Under the pieces are notes generated by a model. The model was given only the letters and a program-made list of their open reading frames with translations, searched no databases and was not told where the DNA came from. A stretch of 16,893 nucleotides of DNA, taken from contig CAJKKA010000022.1 of the NCBI GenBank assembly GCA_905200315.1, positions 1 to 16,893 of the forward strand, given 5' to 3'. A program made the translations under genes and the position numbers. Below, in pieces: positions 8,228-16,497 of this stretch (the first letter of the stretch is position 1; each line of letters starts with the position of its first letter). Source of the stretch: an uncultured Clostridium sp. (GTDB lineage Bacteria; Bacillota_A; Clostridia; TANB77; CAG-508).

Positions 8228-8674
8228 ATGATAGCTATTGGTAGTGATCATGGAGGATATAAATTAAAAGAAGAAATAAAAAAATACTTAGAAGAAAAAG
8301 AGATAAAATATAAAGATTTCGGATGTTTTTCAGAGGAAAGAGCTGAATATCCAACTATAGCAAAAGAAGTTTCTAAAAGTATTCAATTAAAAGAATGCGA
8401 GAAAGGAATTTTAATATGTAGATCTGGTTTAGGAATGTGCATTGTTGCAAATAAATTTAAAGGAATTAGAGCAACAAACTGCCTAAACGAAAATATGGCT
8501 AAATATGCAAGAATGCATAATGATAGCAATGTACTAACTTTAGGAGCAGATGAACTTACTGTAAACGAAGCAATTTGTATATTAAGAATGTGGATAGCAA
8601 CAGAATTTGAAGGTGGAAGACATGAAGAAAGAATTAAATTAATAGAAGAAATAGAAAAAGAAAATATGAAATAA
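8228..8674 (+). CDS. rpiB: Ribose-5-phosphate isomerase B family protein
   Basis: Interconverts ribose 5-phosphate and ribulose 5-phosphate in the pentose phosphate pathway. The 148-residue length matches RpiB/LacAB. Motifs: GSDHGGYKLK with Asp7-His8, the active-site cysteine Cys64, ANKFKGIRA (74-82), His97 in MHNDSNVL and the phosphate-binding EGGRHEERI (128-136). I chose ATG 8228 behind GGAGGG; an upstream in-frame start at 8138 would run through the promoter. The loop after the cysteine reads CRSGLGM rather than the usual CGTGIGM, so an arginine replaces a small residue beside the substrate phosphate loop. That may be a lineage variant or indicate a different sugar phosphate. First gene of a tight six-gene run. 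Confidence 0.88.
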   Translation: MIAIGSDHGGYKLKEEIKKYLEEKEIKYKDFGCFSEERAEYPTIAKEVSKSIQLKECEKGILICRSGLGMCIVANKFKGIRATNCLNENMAKYARMHNDSNVLTLGADELTVNEAICILRMWIATEFEGGRHEERIKLIEEIEKENMK

Positions 8675-8689
8675 GAGGTGCAAAACCAT

Positions 8690-9934
8690 ATGTGGGGAGA
8701 TATTGCAATAGCGTTTTTACTTGCTTTTATAACAGCTTTTATGATGACTCCATATTCAATAAAATTAGCAATTAAAGTAGGAGCGGTAGATATACCAAAA
8801 GATAATAGAAGAATGCATAGTAGACCAATACCAAAACTTGGTGGAATTGCTGTTATTTGTGGATTTATAGTATCAATGTGTTATTTAATATTCACAATGA
8901 CAATAGAAAACGAAGGCAACTTAGATTTATTTCAAGAACATTATTTTATGAAAATAATAGGGTATTTCTTAGGAGCCTTGGTACTTGGAATAACTTGTTT
9001 TATAGATGATATAAAAAGCATAAAACCATTAGTAAAACTTTCAGGTCAATTATTAGCAGCTATAATTGTAACATCTTTTGGGTTAAGACTTGGAACTATA
9101 AATATACCATTCATTCATTCGGCAGAAATAAATGAATTAATTTCAATAATACTTACAATAGGTTGGATTGTAGGAATAACAAATGCGATTAATTTAATGG
9201 ATGGGTTAGATGGACTATCATCTGGAATAACTCTAATATCTTGTTTATCATTACTAATTATTTTTGCTTTAAATAATTCCCCAATAATAGCAATTATAAT
9301 GATAACAGCACTTGCAGGTGCTATAGTTGGATTTTTACCATATAATTTCAATCCAGCAAAAACATTTATAGGAGATACAGGGTCAAATTTTTTAGGCTAT
9401 ACACTTTCAATAGTATCTATATTAGGAGTAGCTAAAACATATACTGCAGCAGTAATTGTTTTACCAATAATAGTATTGGGGTTACCTATATTTGATACAA
9501 TTTGGGCTATATTTAGAAGAATTATTAAAGAAAAATCTTTTAAAGCAGTATTTAAAGCAGATAAGGGGCATTTACATCATAGAATAGTAAGAAGAGGATT
9601 TTCAACAAAGCAAGCTGTTTATATTTTATATGGAATTAGTGCTTGCTGTGGAATGTTTGCTGTTATTCTATTAGAAAGCGGAATATGGAAAGCAATATCT
9701 TTTGCAATAATGGTTGTTCTAATTGTTGCAGTTGGCTTGAAAAACTTTATAAAGCCAGATAGAGAACCAGGAAGCCAATATGAATGTATGAATTGTAGAT
9801 ATATATATAATCCAAAAGTTGGAAATGAAGCAGCAGGAATAAAACCACATACAGAATTTTCAGACTTACCAGATAATTGGACATGCCCTGTTTGTGGTAA
9901 AAATAAAGATAATTTTAAAGTACATGAAGGATAG
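8690..9934 (+). CDS. WecA/TagO-type phosphoglycosyltransferase fused to rubredoxin
   Basis: A polyprenyl-phosphate N-acetylhexosamine-1-phosphate transferase, the membrane enzyme that starts wall-polymer (teichoic acid-like or surface glycan) synthesis on undecaprenyl phosphate. About eleven helices span residues 5-350. Signatures: the RRMHSRPIPKLGG loop (40-52), Asp106-Asp107, NLMDGLDG (168-175), FIGDTGSN (226-233) and the cytoplasmic HLHHR (294-298). After the last helix, residues ~362-414 form a rubredoxin-like domain: Cys366-x2-Cys369 and Cys399-x2-Cys402, with YIYNP, a GI-containing loop and FSDLPDNWTCPVC. Eleven helices with HHR inside place this domain in the cytoplasm. ATG 8690 is chosen because AAGAGGTG (8673-8680) precedes it; GTG 8678 is part of that site. 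No stop or start separates the halves. Fusion with an iron-sulphur-type electron carrier is unusual; its role is unknown. Confidence 0.92.
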   Translation: MWGDIAIAFLLAFITAFMMTPYSIKLAIKVGAVDIPKDNRRMHSRPIPKLGGIAVICGFIVSMCYLIFTMTIENEGNLDLFQEHYFMKIIGYFLGALVLGITCFIDDIKSIKPLVKLSGQLLAAIIVTSFGLRLGTINIPFIHSAEINELISIILTIGWIVGITNAINLMDGLDGLSSGITLISCLSLLIIFALNNSPIIAIIMITALAGAIVGFLPYNFNPAKTFIGDTGSNFLGYTLSIVSILGVAKTYTAAVIVLPIIVLGLPIFDTIWAIFRRIIKEKSFKAVFKADKGHLHHRIVRRGFSTKQAVYILYGISACCGMFAVILLESGIWKAISFAIMVVLIVAVGLKNFIKPDREPGSQYECMNCRYIYNPKVGNEAAGIKPHTEFSDLPDNWTCPVCGKNKDNFKVHEG

Positions 9935-9948
9935 AAAGAGAGAATAAG

Positions 9949-10818
9949 ATGGACAAAATTAATAAGTTTTTAGCATATAATGGAAGAATAAATGTAATAT
10001 GTTGCGATACAACAACACTTGTAGAAGAAACAAGAAAAATACACGATTTAAGTCCAGTTGTAACAGCTGCATTAGGTAGATTATTAACAGTTACAAGTTT
10101 AATGGCAACAGATTTAAAAAACAAAGAAGATAAATTAACAATACAAATAAAAGCAAATGGACCAATAGAAAGTATGGTAACAATTGCAAATAGTAATAAT
10201 GAAATAAAAGGTTATGCTAAAAACACAGTTGTAGATATACCATTAAATGAAGATGGAAAACTTGATGTAGGTGGAGCAGTGGGATTTGATGGATTTATAA
10301 ATGTAATAAAAGATATTGGCTTAAAAGAACCATATGTAGGAATGGTGCCATTAGTATCTGGAGAAATCGGAGATGATTTTGCAAATTATTTTGTGAAATC
10401 AGAAGGTCAAGATGCAGCAGTTGCAGTAGGTGTTTTAGTAGATAAAAATGGAGTAAAATCTGCTGGAGGTTATATAATAAAACCAATGCCAGATGCAACC
10501 AATGAAGATATATCAAACATAGAGCAAAATATTTTTAAAGCAGGAGCAATTTCAAAAATGTTAGATGAAAAATTAAGTTTAGAAGAAATTGCAAAAAAAA
10601 TAACCGGAGATGAAGATATAAAATTAATTGAAGATGATATTAATCCAAAATACCAATGCGATTGTAATAAGAAAAGATTTGAAAGAGGCTTAATATCTCT
10701 TGGAAAAGAAGAACTAAAGAAATTAATAGAAACTCAAGATAAAATAGAAACAACTTGTCAATTTTGTAATAAAAAATATGAATTTACAAAACAAGAACTA
10801 GAAGAATTATTAAAATAG
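9949..10818 (+). CDS. hslO: Hsp33 redox-regulated chaperone
   Basis: A cytoplasmic holdase that is inactive while zinc is bound to four reduced cysteines and unfolds into an active chaperone under oxidative stress. The 289-residue protein has the N-terminal Hsp33 core, including SPVVTAALGRLLT (35-47) and the KGYAKN strand (87-92). The C-terminal redox switch is Cys237-x-Cys239 and Cys270-x2-Cys273 (YQCDC...TCQFCNKKYEF), spaced as usual for the family. A purine-rich AAAGAGAG site precedes the ATG, 14 bases after the rubredoxin-fusion gene. Adjacency to a cytoplasmic rubredoxin domain suggests, but does not prove, a shared link to oxidant or metal status. Confidence 0.95.
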   Translation: MDKINKFLAYNGRINVICCDTTTLVEETRKIHDLSPVVTAALGRLLTVTSLMATDLKNKEDKLTIQIKANGPIESMVTIANSNNEIKGYAKNTVVDIPLNEDGKLDVGGAVGFDGFINVIKDIGLKEPYVGMVPLVSGEIGDDFANYFVKSEGQDAAVAVGVLVDKNGVKSAGGYIIKPMPDATNEDISNIEQNIFKAGAISKMLDEKLSLEEIAKKITGDEDIKLIEDDINPKYQCDCNKKRFERGLISLGKEELKKLIETQDKIETTCQFCNKKYEFTKQELEELLK

Positions 10819-10833
10819 AAAGAGGAATAACAA

Positions 10834-13446
10834 ATGGCAGAATATTCTCCAATGATGCAAAAATATCTTGAAACCAAAGAAGAATATAAAGATTGTATTC
10901 TTTTTTACAGATTAGGTGATTTTTATGAAATGTTTTTTGATGATGCAATTTTAGTTGCAAGAGAATTAGAAATAACATTAACAGGAAAAGATTGTGGACA
11001 AGCGGAAAGAGCTCCTATGGCAGGAATACCACATCATGCAGCTGAAATGTATATTTCAAAACTTGTTTCAAAAGGATATAAAGTTGCAATATGTGAACAG
11101 CTAGAAGATCCAAAACAAGCAAAAGGTATAGTAAAAAGAGGAGTAATAAAAGTTGTTACACCAGGTACAGTTGTAGAAAGTAATATGCTAGAAGAAAGAA
11201 AAAACAATTTCATAATGAGTATATTTAAAACAGGAATTTACTTTGGAATAAGTGTATGTGATATTACAACAGGAGAATTTTATTCAGCAGAGATTAAAGA
11301 TACTCAAAATTTCCCACAATTATTAGATGAAATTGCAAGATATAATCCGAGTGAACTTGTAATAAACAGTATGATGTCAGATTGCACGGAAGAAATTGAT
11401 ACAATAAAAGAAAGATTTGATGTTTATATAACAAAATTTAATGATAAATTCTTTGATACAGATTGCTTAGATATAGAAACAAGATTTACATATGTAGATA
11501 ATAAAGGAAATGAAGTAAAGGATTTAGAAGATAAAAAAATTGCAATTGCTTCTATAAATGCTTTAATTAGTTATATAGAACAAACTCAAATGACTACATT
11601 AGATAGTATTAATAAAATAGTTTTATATAGTATTTCTAAATATATGTCTTTAGATATAAATGCAAGAAGAAATCTCGAATTAACAGAAAAAATGAGAGAC
11701 AAATCTAAAAAAGGAACTCTTTTATGGGTACTAGATAAAACCTCTACAAGTATGGGTGGTAGAGCATTACGCAGATGGATAAGTGACCCATTAATAGACA
11801 CAATAGAAATAAATAAAAGGCTAAATGCAGTTAAAGAACTAAAAGATAATTTAATGCTAAAAGGAGATATAATAGAAGCACTAAAAAAAGTGTATGATAT
11901 AGAACGTTTAGCAGGAAAAATGGCATATGGAAATGCAAATGCAAGAGACATGATAACTCTAAAAAATTCATTAATGAAATTGCCAGAGTTAAAAGAAATA
12001 TTATCAAAATGCAATTCAGAAATGCTAAAAGAATTATATATTAACTTAGATGAATTGCAAGATGTGAAAGCTTTAATAGAAAAATCTATAGTTGAAGATC
12101 CACCAATGACAATGAAAGATGGTGGAATGATAAAAATTGGATATGATGAAGAAATAGATAAATTAAAAACAGCCACAACAGAAGGAAAAAATTGGATAAT
12201 TAAATTAGAAGCAGAAGAAAGAGAAAAAACAGGAATTAAAAATTTAAAAATAGGTTATAACAAAGTTTTTGGATATTTTATAGAAGTTACAAAATCAAAT
12301 TTAAGTCAAGTACCAGAAAGATATGTACGTAAACAAACATTAACAAATGCAGAAAGATATATAACAGAAGAATTAAAAAATATAGAAAACCAAGTACTTG
12401 GAGCAGAAGAAAAAGTTATAAATCTAGAATATAATGCATTTGTAGAGATAAGATGTGAAATAGCAAAAAATATAAAAAGATTGCAAAAATCAAGTAATGT
12501 AGTTTCAACACTAGATGTTTTAACTTCATTTGCAACAGTTGCAGAAGATATGAATTATTGCATGCCACTTGTTGATAATTCAGGAAAAATAGATATAAAA
12601 GAAGGAAGACATCCTGTTATAGAAAAAATGCTAGGAGTAGGAAGTTTTATTGCAAATGATACATATTTAGATAAAGATGAAGACAGACTATCTATTATAA
12701 CAGGACCTAATATGGCAGGTAAATCAACCTATATGAGACAAGTAGCATTAATTACACTAATGGCTCAAATAGGAAGTTTTGTACCAGCAACAGAAGCAAA
12801 AATAGGTGTTGTAGATAAAATATTTACTAGAGTTGGAGCATCAGATGACTTAAGCATGGGACAAAGTACATTTATGGTAGAAATGATGGAAGTTGCAACA
12901 ATTTTAAAAGAAGCAACAGAAAATAGTTTAGTTATTCTAGACGAAATAGGTAGAGGAACTTCTACATATGACGGACTATCTATTGCGTGGGCAGTTGCTG
13001 AATATATAGCTGATAAAGAAAAATGTGGAGCAAAAACTCTATTTGCAACACATTACCATGAATTAACAGAGCTTGAAGAAAAATTAGATGGAGTAAAAAA
13101 TTATTCAATAGCCGTAAAAGAAAAAGGCGAAGATATAATTTTCTTAAGAAAAATTATAAGTGGTGGAACAGATGAAAGCTATGGAATACATGTTGCAAGA
13201 CTAGCAGGAGTTCCAAAAACAGTAACACAAAGAGCAGATGGAATACTAAAAAGTTTAGAAAAGAAAAATATATTAAATGGTAAAAAACAAGAAAAAGAAA
13301 GCAAAAAAGTTGTAGAAGGACAATTTGATATGTTTAATTATAAGCTAGCAGAAATAGCACATGAAGTAGATAAAATAAACTTAAATGAACTAACACCAAT
13401 AGATGCATTAAATGTTTTAGTGAGAATAAAGGAAAAAATGAAATAG
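10834..13446 (+). CDS. mutS: DNA mismatch repair protein MutS
   Basis: Recognises base mismatches and small loops after replication and recruits MutL using ATP. At 870 residues it is full length. The mismatch-reading Phe-Tyr-Glu lies at residues 30-32 in LGDFYEMFF. The ATPase domain has Walker A GPNMAGKST (624-632), a signature region SDDLSMGQSTF, Walker B VILDEIGRGTSTYDG (from 700) and ATHYHEL. The C-terminal part includes the DMFNY-like segment and helix-turn-helix dimer region. It begins 15 bases after hslO with AAAGAGG as ribosome site. mutL, often the next gene, is not here; a small unknown gene and tdk follow instead. Confidence 0.98.
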   Translation: MAEYSPMMQKYLETKEEYKDCILFYRLGDFYEMFFDDAILVARELEITLTGKDCGQAERAPMAGIPHHAAEMYISKLVSKGYKVAICEQLEDPKQAKGIVKRGVIKVVTPGTVVESNMLEERKNNFIMSIFKTGIYFGISVCDITTGEFYSAEIKDTQNFPQLLDEIARYNPSELVINSMMSDCTEEIDTIKERFDVYITKFNDKFFDTDCLDIETRFTYVDNKGNEVKDLEDKKIAIASINALISYIEQTQMTTLDSINKIVLYSISKYMSLDINARRNLELTEKMRDKSKKGTLLWVLDKTSTSMGGRALRRWISDPLIDTIEINKRLNAVKELKDNLMLKGDIIEALKKVYDIERLAGKMAYGNANARDMITLKNSLMKLPELKEILSKCNSEMLKELYINLDELQDVKALIEKSIVEDPPMTMKDGGMIKIGYDEEIDKLKTATTEGKNWIIKLEAEEREKTGIKNLKIGYNKVFGYFIEVTKSNLSQVPERYVRKQTLTNAERYITEELKNIENQVLGAEEKVINLEYNAFVEIRCEIAKNIKRLQKSSNVVSTLDVLTSFATVAEDMNYCMPLVDNSGKIDIKEGRHPVIEKMLGVGSFIANDTYLDKDEDRLSIITGPNMAGKSTYMRQVALITLMAQIGSFVPATEAKIGVVDKIFTRVGASDDLSMGQSTFMVEMMEVATILKEATENSLVILDEIGRGTSTYDGLSIAWAVAEYIADKEKCGAKTLFATHYHELTELEEKLDGVKNYSIAVKEKGEDIIFLRKIISGGTDESYGIHVARLAGVPKTVTQRADGILKSLEKKNILNGKKQEKESKKVVEGQFDMFNYKLAEIAHEVDKINLNELTPIDALNVLVRIKEKMK

Positions 13447-13459
13447 AAGAGGTGTAATT

Positions 13460-13765
13460 ATGAAAAAGGAAGAAAAAAGAAGAATAGAAGAAATTCTTAA
13501 AGGAACAAAGCAAAAAAAAGTAAACGAAATTATAGAACAAGAAAAAGCACGTGAAAGTGAAGAAAAAAGAAAAGCAGAAGAAATAATGAAAGCAACAGGT
13601 CAAAGCGCTGTAAATAAGATCATAAAAGGAGAAAAAAATAAAATATTAAAGGAAGCAAAAGAGATAGAAGAAAAACATGTAAAAAGATATTTAACTAACT
13701 CACCAAATCCGCAACAAAGAAATGTAGATAAAATAATAAAAGAAATAGAAGAAAAAGAAAGATAA
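13460..13765 (+). CDS. Small charged helical protein with three internal repeats
   Basis: I do not recognise a family. The 101-residue protein is extremely rich in Lys and Glu, without hydrophobic segments or cysteine, and should be helical or coiled-coil and cytoplasmic. Residues 6-29 (KRRIEEILKGTKQKKVNEII...) and 36-59 (KRKAEEIMKATGQSAVNKII...) match at about 14 of 24 positions, and a shorter third unit is at 86-97 (QRNVDKIIKEIE). The common core is Q-x-x-V-N/D-x-I-I-x-x-E. It has a good ribosome site (AAGAGGTG) 13 bases after mutS and sits 3-15 bases before tdk, so it is translated as part of the operon. Its acidic/basic repeats could bind nucleic acid or a partner protein, but nothing in the sequence settles this. 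Confidence 0.75.
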   Translation: MKKEEKRRIEEILKGTKQKKVNEIIEQEKARESEEKRKAEEIMKATGQSAVNKIIKGEKNKILKEAKEIEEKHVKRYLTNSPNPQQRNVDKIIKEIEEKER

Positions 13766-13780
13766 AACATGGAGAAAAAA

Positions 13781-14317
13781 ATGGGAAATATAAATGTTTT
13801 TTCAGGACCAATGAAATGTGGTAAAAGTCAAATGCTAATAAATGCAGCAAATAGACAATCTATAGCAGGTAAAGACGTAAAAGTATTTAAACCAATAATA
13901 GACAATAGATTTTCAAATGATGATATAGCAGATAGAAATGGAAATAAATTTCCTGCAATAAATATAAAAAGTATAAATGAAATAGAAGATTACGATGCAG
14001 ATGTATATTGTATAGACGAATTTCAATTTTTAGAAGGCGATGTAAATACAATACAAAAACTAGCTTCAAAAGGAAAGAAATTCTTTATATCTGGACTAAA
14101 CCTAACAGCAGAACGAAAACCATTTGGAAAAATGGGAGAATTACTTTGCAATTCAGACAATGTAAAAATGATGACATCAATATGTGAATGTTGTAAATCG
14201 GAAAATGCTGTATACAGTTATTGTAAAACAAAAAAAGATGGAGACATCTTAATAGGTGACAGTCAATACATGCCAGTATGTAGCAGTTGCTATGAAAAAT
14301 TAATAAGAGGTGAGTAA
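13781..14317 (+). CDS. tdk: Thymidine kinase (type II)
   Basis: Phosphorylates thymidine with ATP in pyrimidine salvage. Counting from ATG 13781 gives 178 residues: P-loop GPMKCGKS (9-16), Walker B-like CIDEFQFL with catalytic Glu80 (77-84), and a zinc-binding lasso domain with Cys135/Cys138 and Cys167/Cys170. I prefer this start because GGAG (13771-13774) precedes it at six bases and family members begin just before the P-loop; ATG 13769, four codons earlier, has a poorer site and cannot be excluded. Zinc-lasso plus DEFQ separates it from other small P-loop kinases. It is the last gene of the rpiB operon. Confidence 0.9.
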   Translation: MGNINVFSGPMKCGKSQMLINAANRQSIAGKDVKVFKPIIDNRFSNDDIADRNGNKFPAINIKSINEIEDYDADVYCIDEFQFLEGDVNTIQKLASKGKKFFISGLNLTAERKPFGKMGELLCNSDNVKMMTSICECCKSENAVYSYCKTKKDGDILIGDSQYMPVCSSCYEKLIRGE

Positions 14318-14342
14318 AAGGCCTCGGGTTAGCGACCTTTTA
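14315..14342 (+). terminator. Stem-loop directly at the tdk stop, possible terminator
   Basis: TAAAAGG (14315-14321) pairs with CCTTTTA (14336-14342), starting at the tdk stop codon, and the stem extends by TCG/CGA (14324-14326, 14333-14335) around GGTTAG with a CC bulge. The downstream sequence is AT-rich but lacks a clean T-run, so this is a weak or partial terminator. Confidence 0.35.
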
Positions 14343-14406
14343 TTATAAAAAAATTCTATTTTTGTTGTAGGGGTCGGCGTCCTCGACGACCCGATAATAT
14401 AAAATG
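14336..14406 (+). repeat. Dispersed palindromic repeat, copy 2
   Basis: Partner of 1060-1130 (about 70% alike by eye). The central stem is GGGTCG (14371-14376) with CGACCC (14387-14392). TTTTATTAT (14338-14346) and ATAATATAAAA (14394-14404) form additional outer arms, so the whole unit can fold. The words AGCGACC just upstream also recur before copy 1 (1011-1017). Confidence 0.65.
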
Positions 14407-14445
14407 ACAAATAAATTGTTTTTTATAAAATATCATATCAGACGC

Positions 14446-14476
14446 TGTAGGGGTCGTCGTTCTTAGTGCGACCCCG
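14446..14476 (+). repeat. Dispersed palindromic repeat, copy 3 (core only)
   Basis: TGTAGGGGTCG reappears, with a perfect 7-bp stem GGGGTCG (14450-14456) / CGACCCC (14469-14475). Only the core is shared with the other copies. A T-run begins about seven bases beyond the stem (14483-14488), so on the plus strand it could also terminate tdk transcription before it meets convergent asnB. Confidence 0.6.
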
Positions 14477-14492
14477 TGTGGCTTTTTTATTT

Positions 14493-16340
14493 TTATAATT
14501 CTATTTTAGGTTGATACCTTTCAAGCCACATATTAACCTGACATAAATAAGCCATAAGTTGAGGACCAGTCATAAGCTGACCAAACCATGGTCTTGAAAA
14601 TGCTTTTCCGTCAGTTTCTAGTATTTCCAAAATATATTTTCTATTTAATAATTCATTAATAGGTGCATCAGGCTTATTCATTATTTCTGTAAGCATTTGT
14701 TTAACTTTGGCTAAATAGTTTGGGTTATGTGTTTTAGGATACGGTGATTTTTTTCTATCTACAATTTCTGTTGGTAATAAATCTTTTACAACATAACGAA
14801 GTAATCCTTTTTCTCTGCCATTTAAAGCTTTCATTTCCCAAGGTACATTCCACATATATTGAACTAATCTATAATCGCAGAAAGGTACACGAAGCTCTAA
14901 ACCGTTGTACATAGAAGTTCTATCCGACCTATCTAAAAGTGTTTGCATAAACCAGTTCATTGTTAAATAAGTTATCTTTCTTTTTTCTGTAGTTTCTTTT
15001 GAATCTGAATCCAAAAACTCTATTTCATTTAAGCTCTCATTATATCTAAAATCTATATAATCTTTTAAATTGATTTTTTCTCCAATACTAGGATTTAATA
15101 TTTGTTGTCTTTCATCTATTGCTATAGACCAAGGAAAAGTTCCACTGTTTAGGGCATCTTCACGGAAAAACCAAGGATAGCCTGCAAAAATTTCATCTGA
15201 ACACTCACCAGACAAACAAACTGTAGCTTCTTTTTTTATGTTTTTGCAAAATAGTAAAAAAGAAGAATCAACATCTGCCATACCAGGAAAATCACGCGCT
15301 ATCATTGCATCTTCTAAACTTTCAGCTAGTTCTGGTGTATCTATTACTATTTTATGATGATTTGTTTCAAATTTTTTTCTCATTAAATCTATATAATAAT
15401 TATCAGAATTAGGTTGAAAATCACTTTTTACAAAGTTTTTATCATTATCTACATAGTCCACGGAAAAAGTATCTATTGGTTTTAAGCCATTCTTTTTACA
15501 ATAGTTACTAGCATATGCAACAATAATGCTAGAATCTAAACCACCTGAAAGCATAACACATAAAGGAACATCTGAAACAAGCTGCCTTTGAATAGCATCA
15601 TCTAATAAAAAATGAACCTTATCACAAGTTTCTTCAAAATTATCTGTATGTTTTTTAGTTTCCAATTTCCAATATCTTTCTAAATGCAAACCATCTTTAT
15701 TATAAATTCCAAAATGAGCAGGTTTTATTTCAAAAATATTTTTAAATACAGTTGTTCCAGGAGTATGAGCAGGACCTATTCCAAATAATTCTGAAATGCC
15801 TTGAGTAGCTAAAACTTTATCTACACCAGGATATTTAAATAATGCTTTAATTTCTGAAGCAAAAATTAAAGAATCATTACAAAAAGTATAAAATAAAGGT
15901 TTAATTCCAAAATGATCTCTTGCTAGAAATAATTCATGTTTAGCGGTGTTCCAAATAGCAAAAGAAAAAATACCATTCAAATGCTTAGGAACATCGTAAC
16001 CATAATGAATGAAACTTTTAAGTAAAACTTCTGTATCGCAATGTCCAGAAAATTCAAAACCATTTTCAATTAAAGTTTTTCTTAATTCTTTTGTATTATA
16101 AATTTGACCATTGTAAACAATAACATATTCGCCATAAGAATATGTTTCAATCATAGGTTGCTTACCGCCATCTGGGTCAATAACAATTAAACGTCTATGA
16201 CCGAGAGCAACATTATCGTTTATGTAATAACCAAGTTCATCAGGACCTCTTTTTTGAAGAGATTCAGTCATATTACACAAAACATTTTTGTAAGAACTAA
16301 CATCTTTTTTATAGTTAACAAAACCAACTAAACCACACAT
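14493..16340 (-). CDS. asnB: Asparagine synthase (glutamine-hydrolysing)
   Basis: Makes asparagine from aspartate, ATP and glutamine-derived ammonia. The 615-residue protein begins MCGLVGF, so Cys2 becomes the N-terminal nucleophile of the class II glutaminase domain after Met removal; that fixes the start at 16340 rather than seven codons upstream, and GGAGG precedes it. Glutaminase motifs: RGPDELG (31-37), YNGQIYN (76-82) and CDTEVLL (101-107). The synthetase domain has the PP-loop SGGLDSS (265-271) and LSGECSDEIFAGYPWF (376-391). It is alone on the minus strand, convergent with tdk and divergent from spoIIAA. No T-box-like leader is seen. Asn-type amidotransferases for wall precursors share this architecture, so a role outside free asparagine synthesis is possible. 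Confidence 0.94.
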   Translation of the reverse strand: MCGLVGFVNYKKDVSSYKNVLCNMTESLQKRGPDELGYYINDNVALGHRRLIVIDPDGGKQPMIETYSYGEYVIVYNGQIYNTKELRKTLIENGFEFSGHCDTEVLLKSFIHYGYDVPKHLNGIFSFAIWNTAKHELFLARDHFGIKPLFYTFCNDSLIFASEIKALFKYPGVDKVLATQGISELFGIGPAHTPGTTVFKNIFEIKPAHFGIYNKDGLHLERYWKLETKKHTDNFEETCDKVHFLLDDAIQRQLVSDVPLCVMLSGGLDSSIIVAYASNYCKKNGLKPIDTFSVDYVDNDKNFVKSDFQPNSDNYYIDLMRKKFETNHHKIVIDTPELAESLEDAMIARDFPGMADVDSSFLLFCKNIKKEATVCLSGECSDEIFAGYPWFFREDALNSGTFPWSIAIDERQQILNPSIGEKINLKDYIDFRYNESLNEIEFLDSDSKETTEKRKITYLTMNWFMQTLLDRSDRTSMYNGLELRVPFCDYRLVQYMWNVPWEMKALNGREKGLLRYVVKDLLPTEIVDRKKSPYPKTHNPNYLAKVKQMLTEIMNKPDAPINELLNRKYILEILETDGKAFSRPWFGQLMTGPQLMAYLCQVNMWLERYQPKIEL

Positions 16341-16372
16341 TACAAATCCTCCAAAATACAAATTTCTTATAA

Positions 16373-16402
16373 ATTATATGTAATTACATTAGTATTTGTT
16401 AA
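16373..16402 (-). promoter_or_regulatory. asnB promoter
   Basis: On the minus strand TTAACA (16402-16397, five of six) and a perfect TATAAT (16378-16373) are 18 bases apart. Transcription would begin about 25 bases before the asnB ATG, leaving a leader just long enough for the GGAGG site and no room for a riboswitch or T-box. Confidence 0.6.
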
Positions 16403-16462
16403 AAATTACAATAATTATGCAACAATTTATATTTACCATATATTTATACATAATAGAAAAAT

Positions 16463-16497
16463 AAAAAAATCCACATATTTTATGTGTGGATTTTTTT
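16463..16497. terminator. Bidirectional terminator-like hairpin in a divergent gap
   Basis: AAAAAAATCCACA (16463-16475) pairs with TGTGGATTTTTTT (16485-16497) around a nine-base loop, giving a T-run on both strands. A second small hairpin follows, CGAAAA (16500-16505) / TTTTCG (16514-16519). It lies between the asnB and spoIIAA promoters, upstream of both, so neither annotated gene is terminated by it. It could insulate the two genes or end an unannotated small RNA. Confidence 0.75.

Noticed and set aside
11586..12176. A 196-codon minus-strand open frame
   Set aside because: It lies opposite the intact mutS, has no ribosome site and its serine/isoleucine/phenylalanine-rich product is what AT-rich antisense produces.
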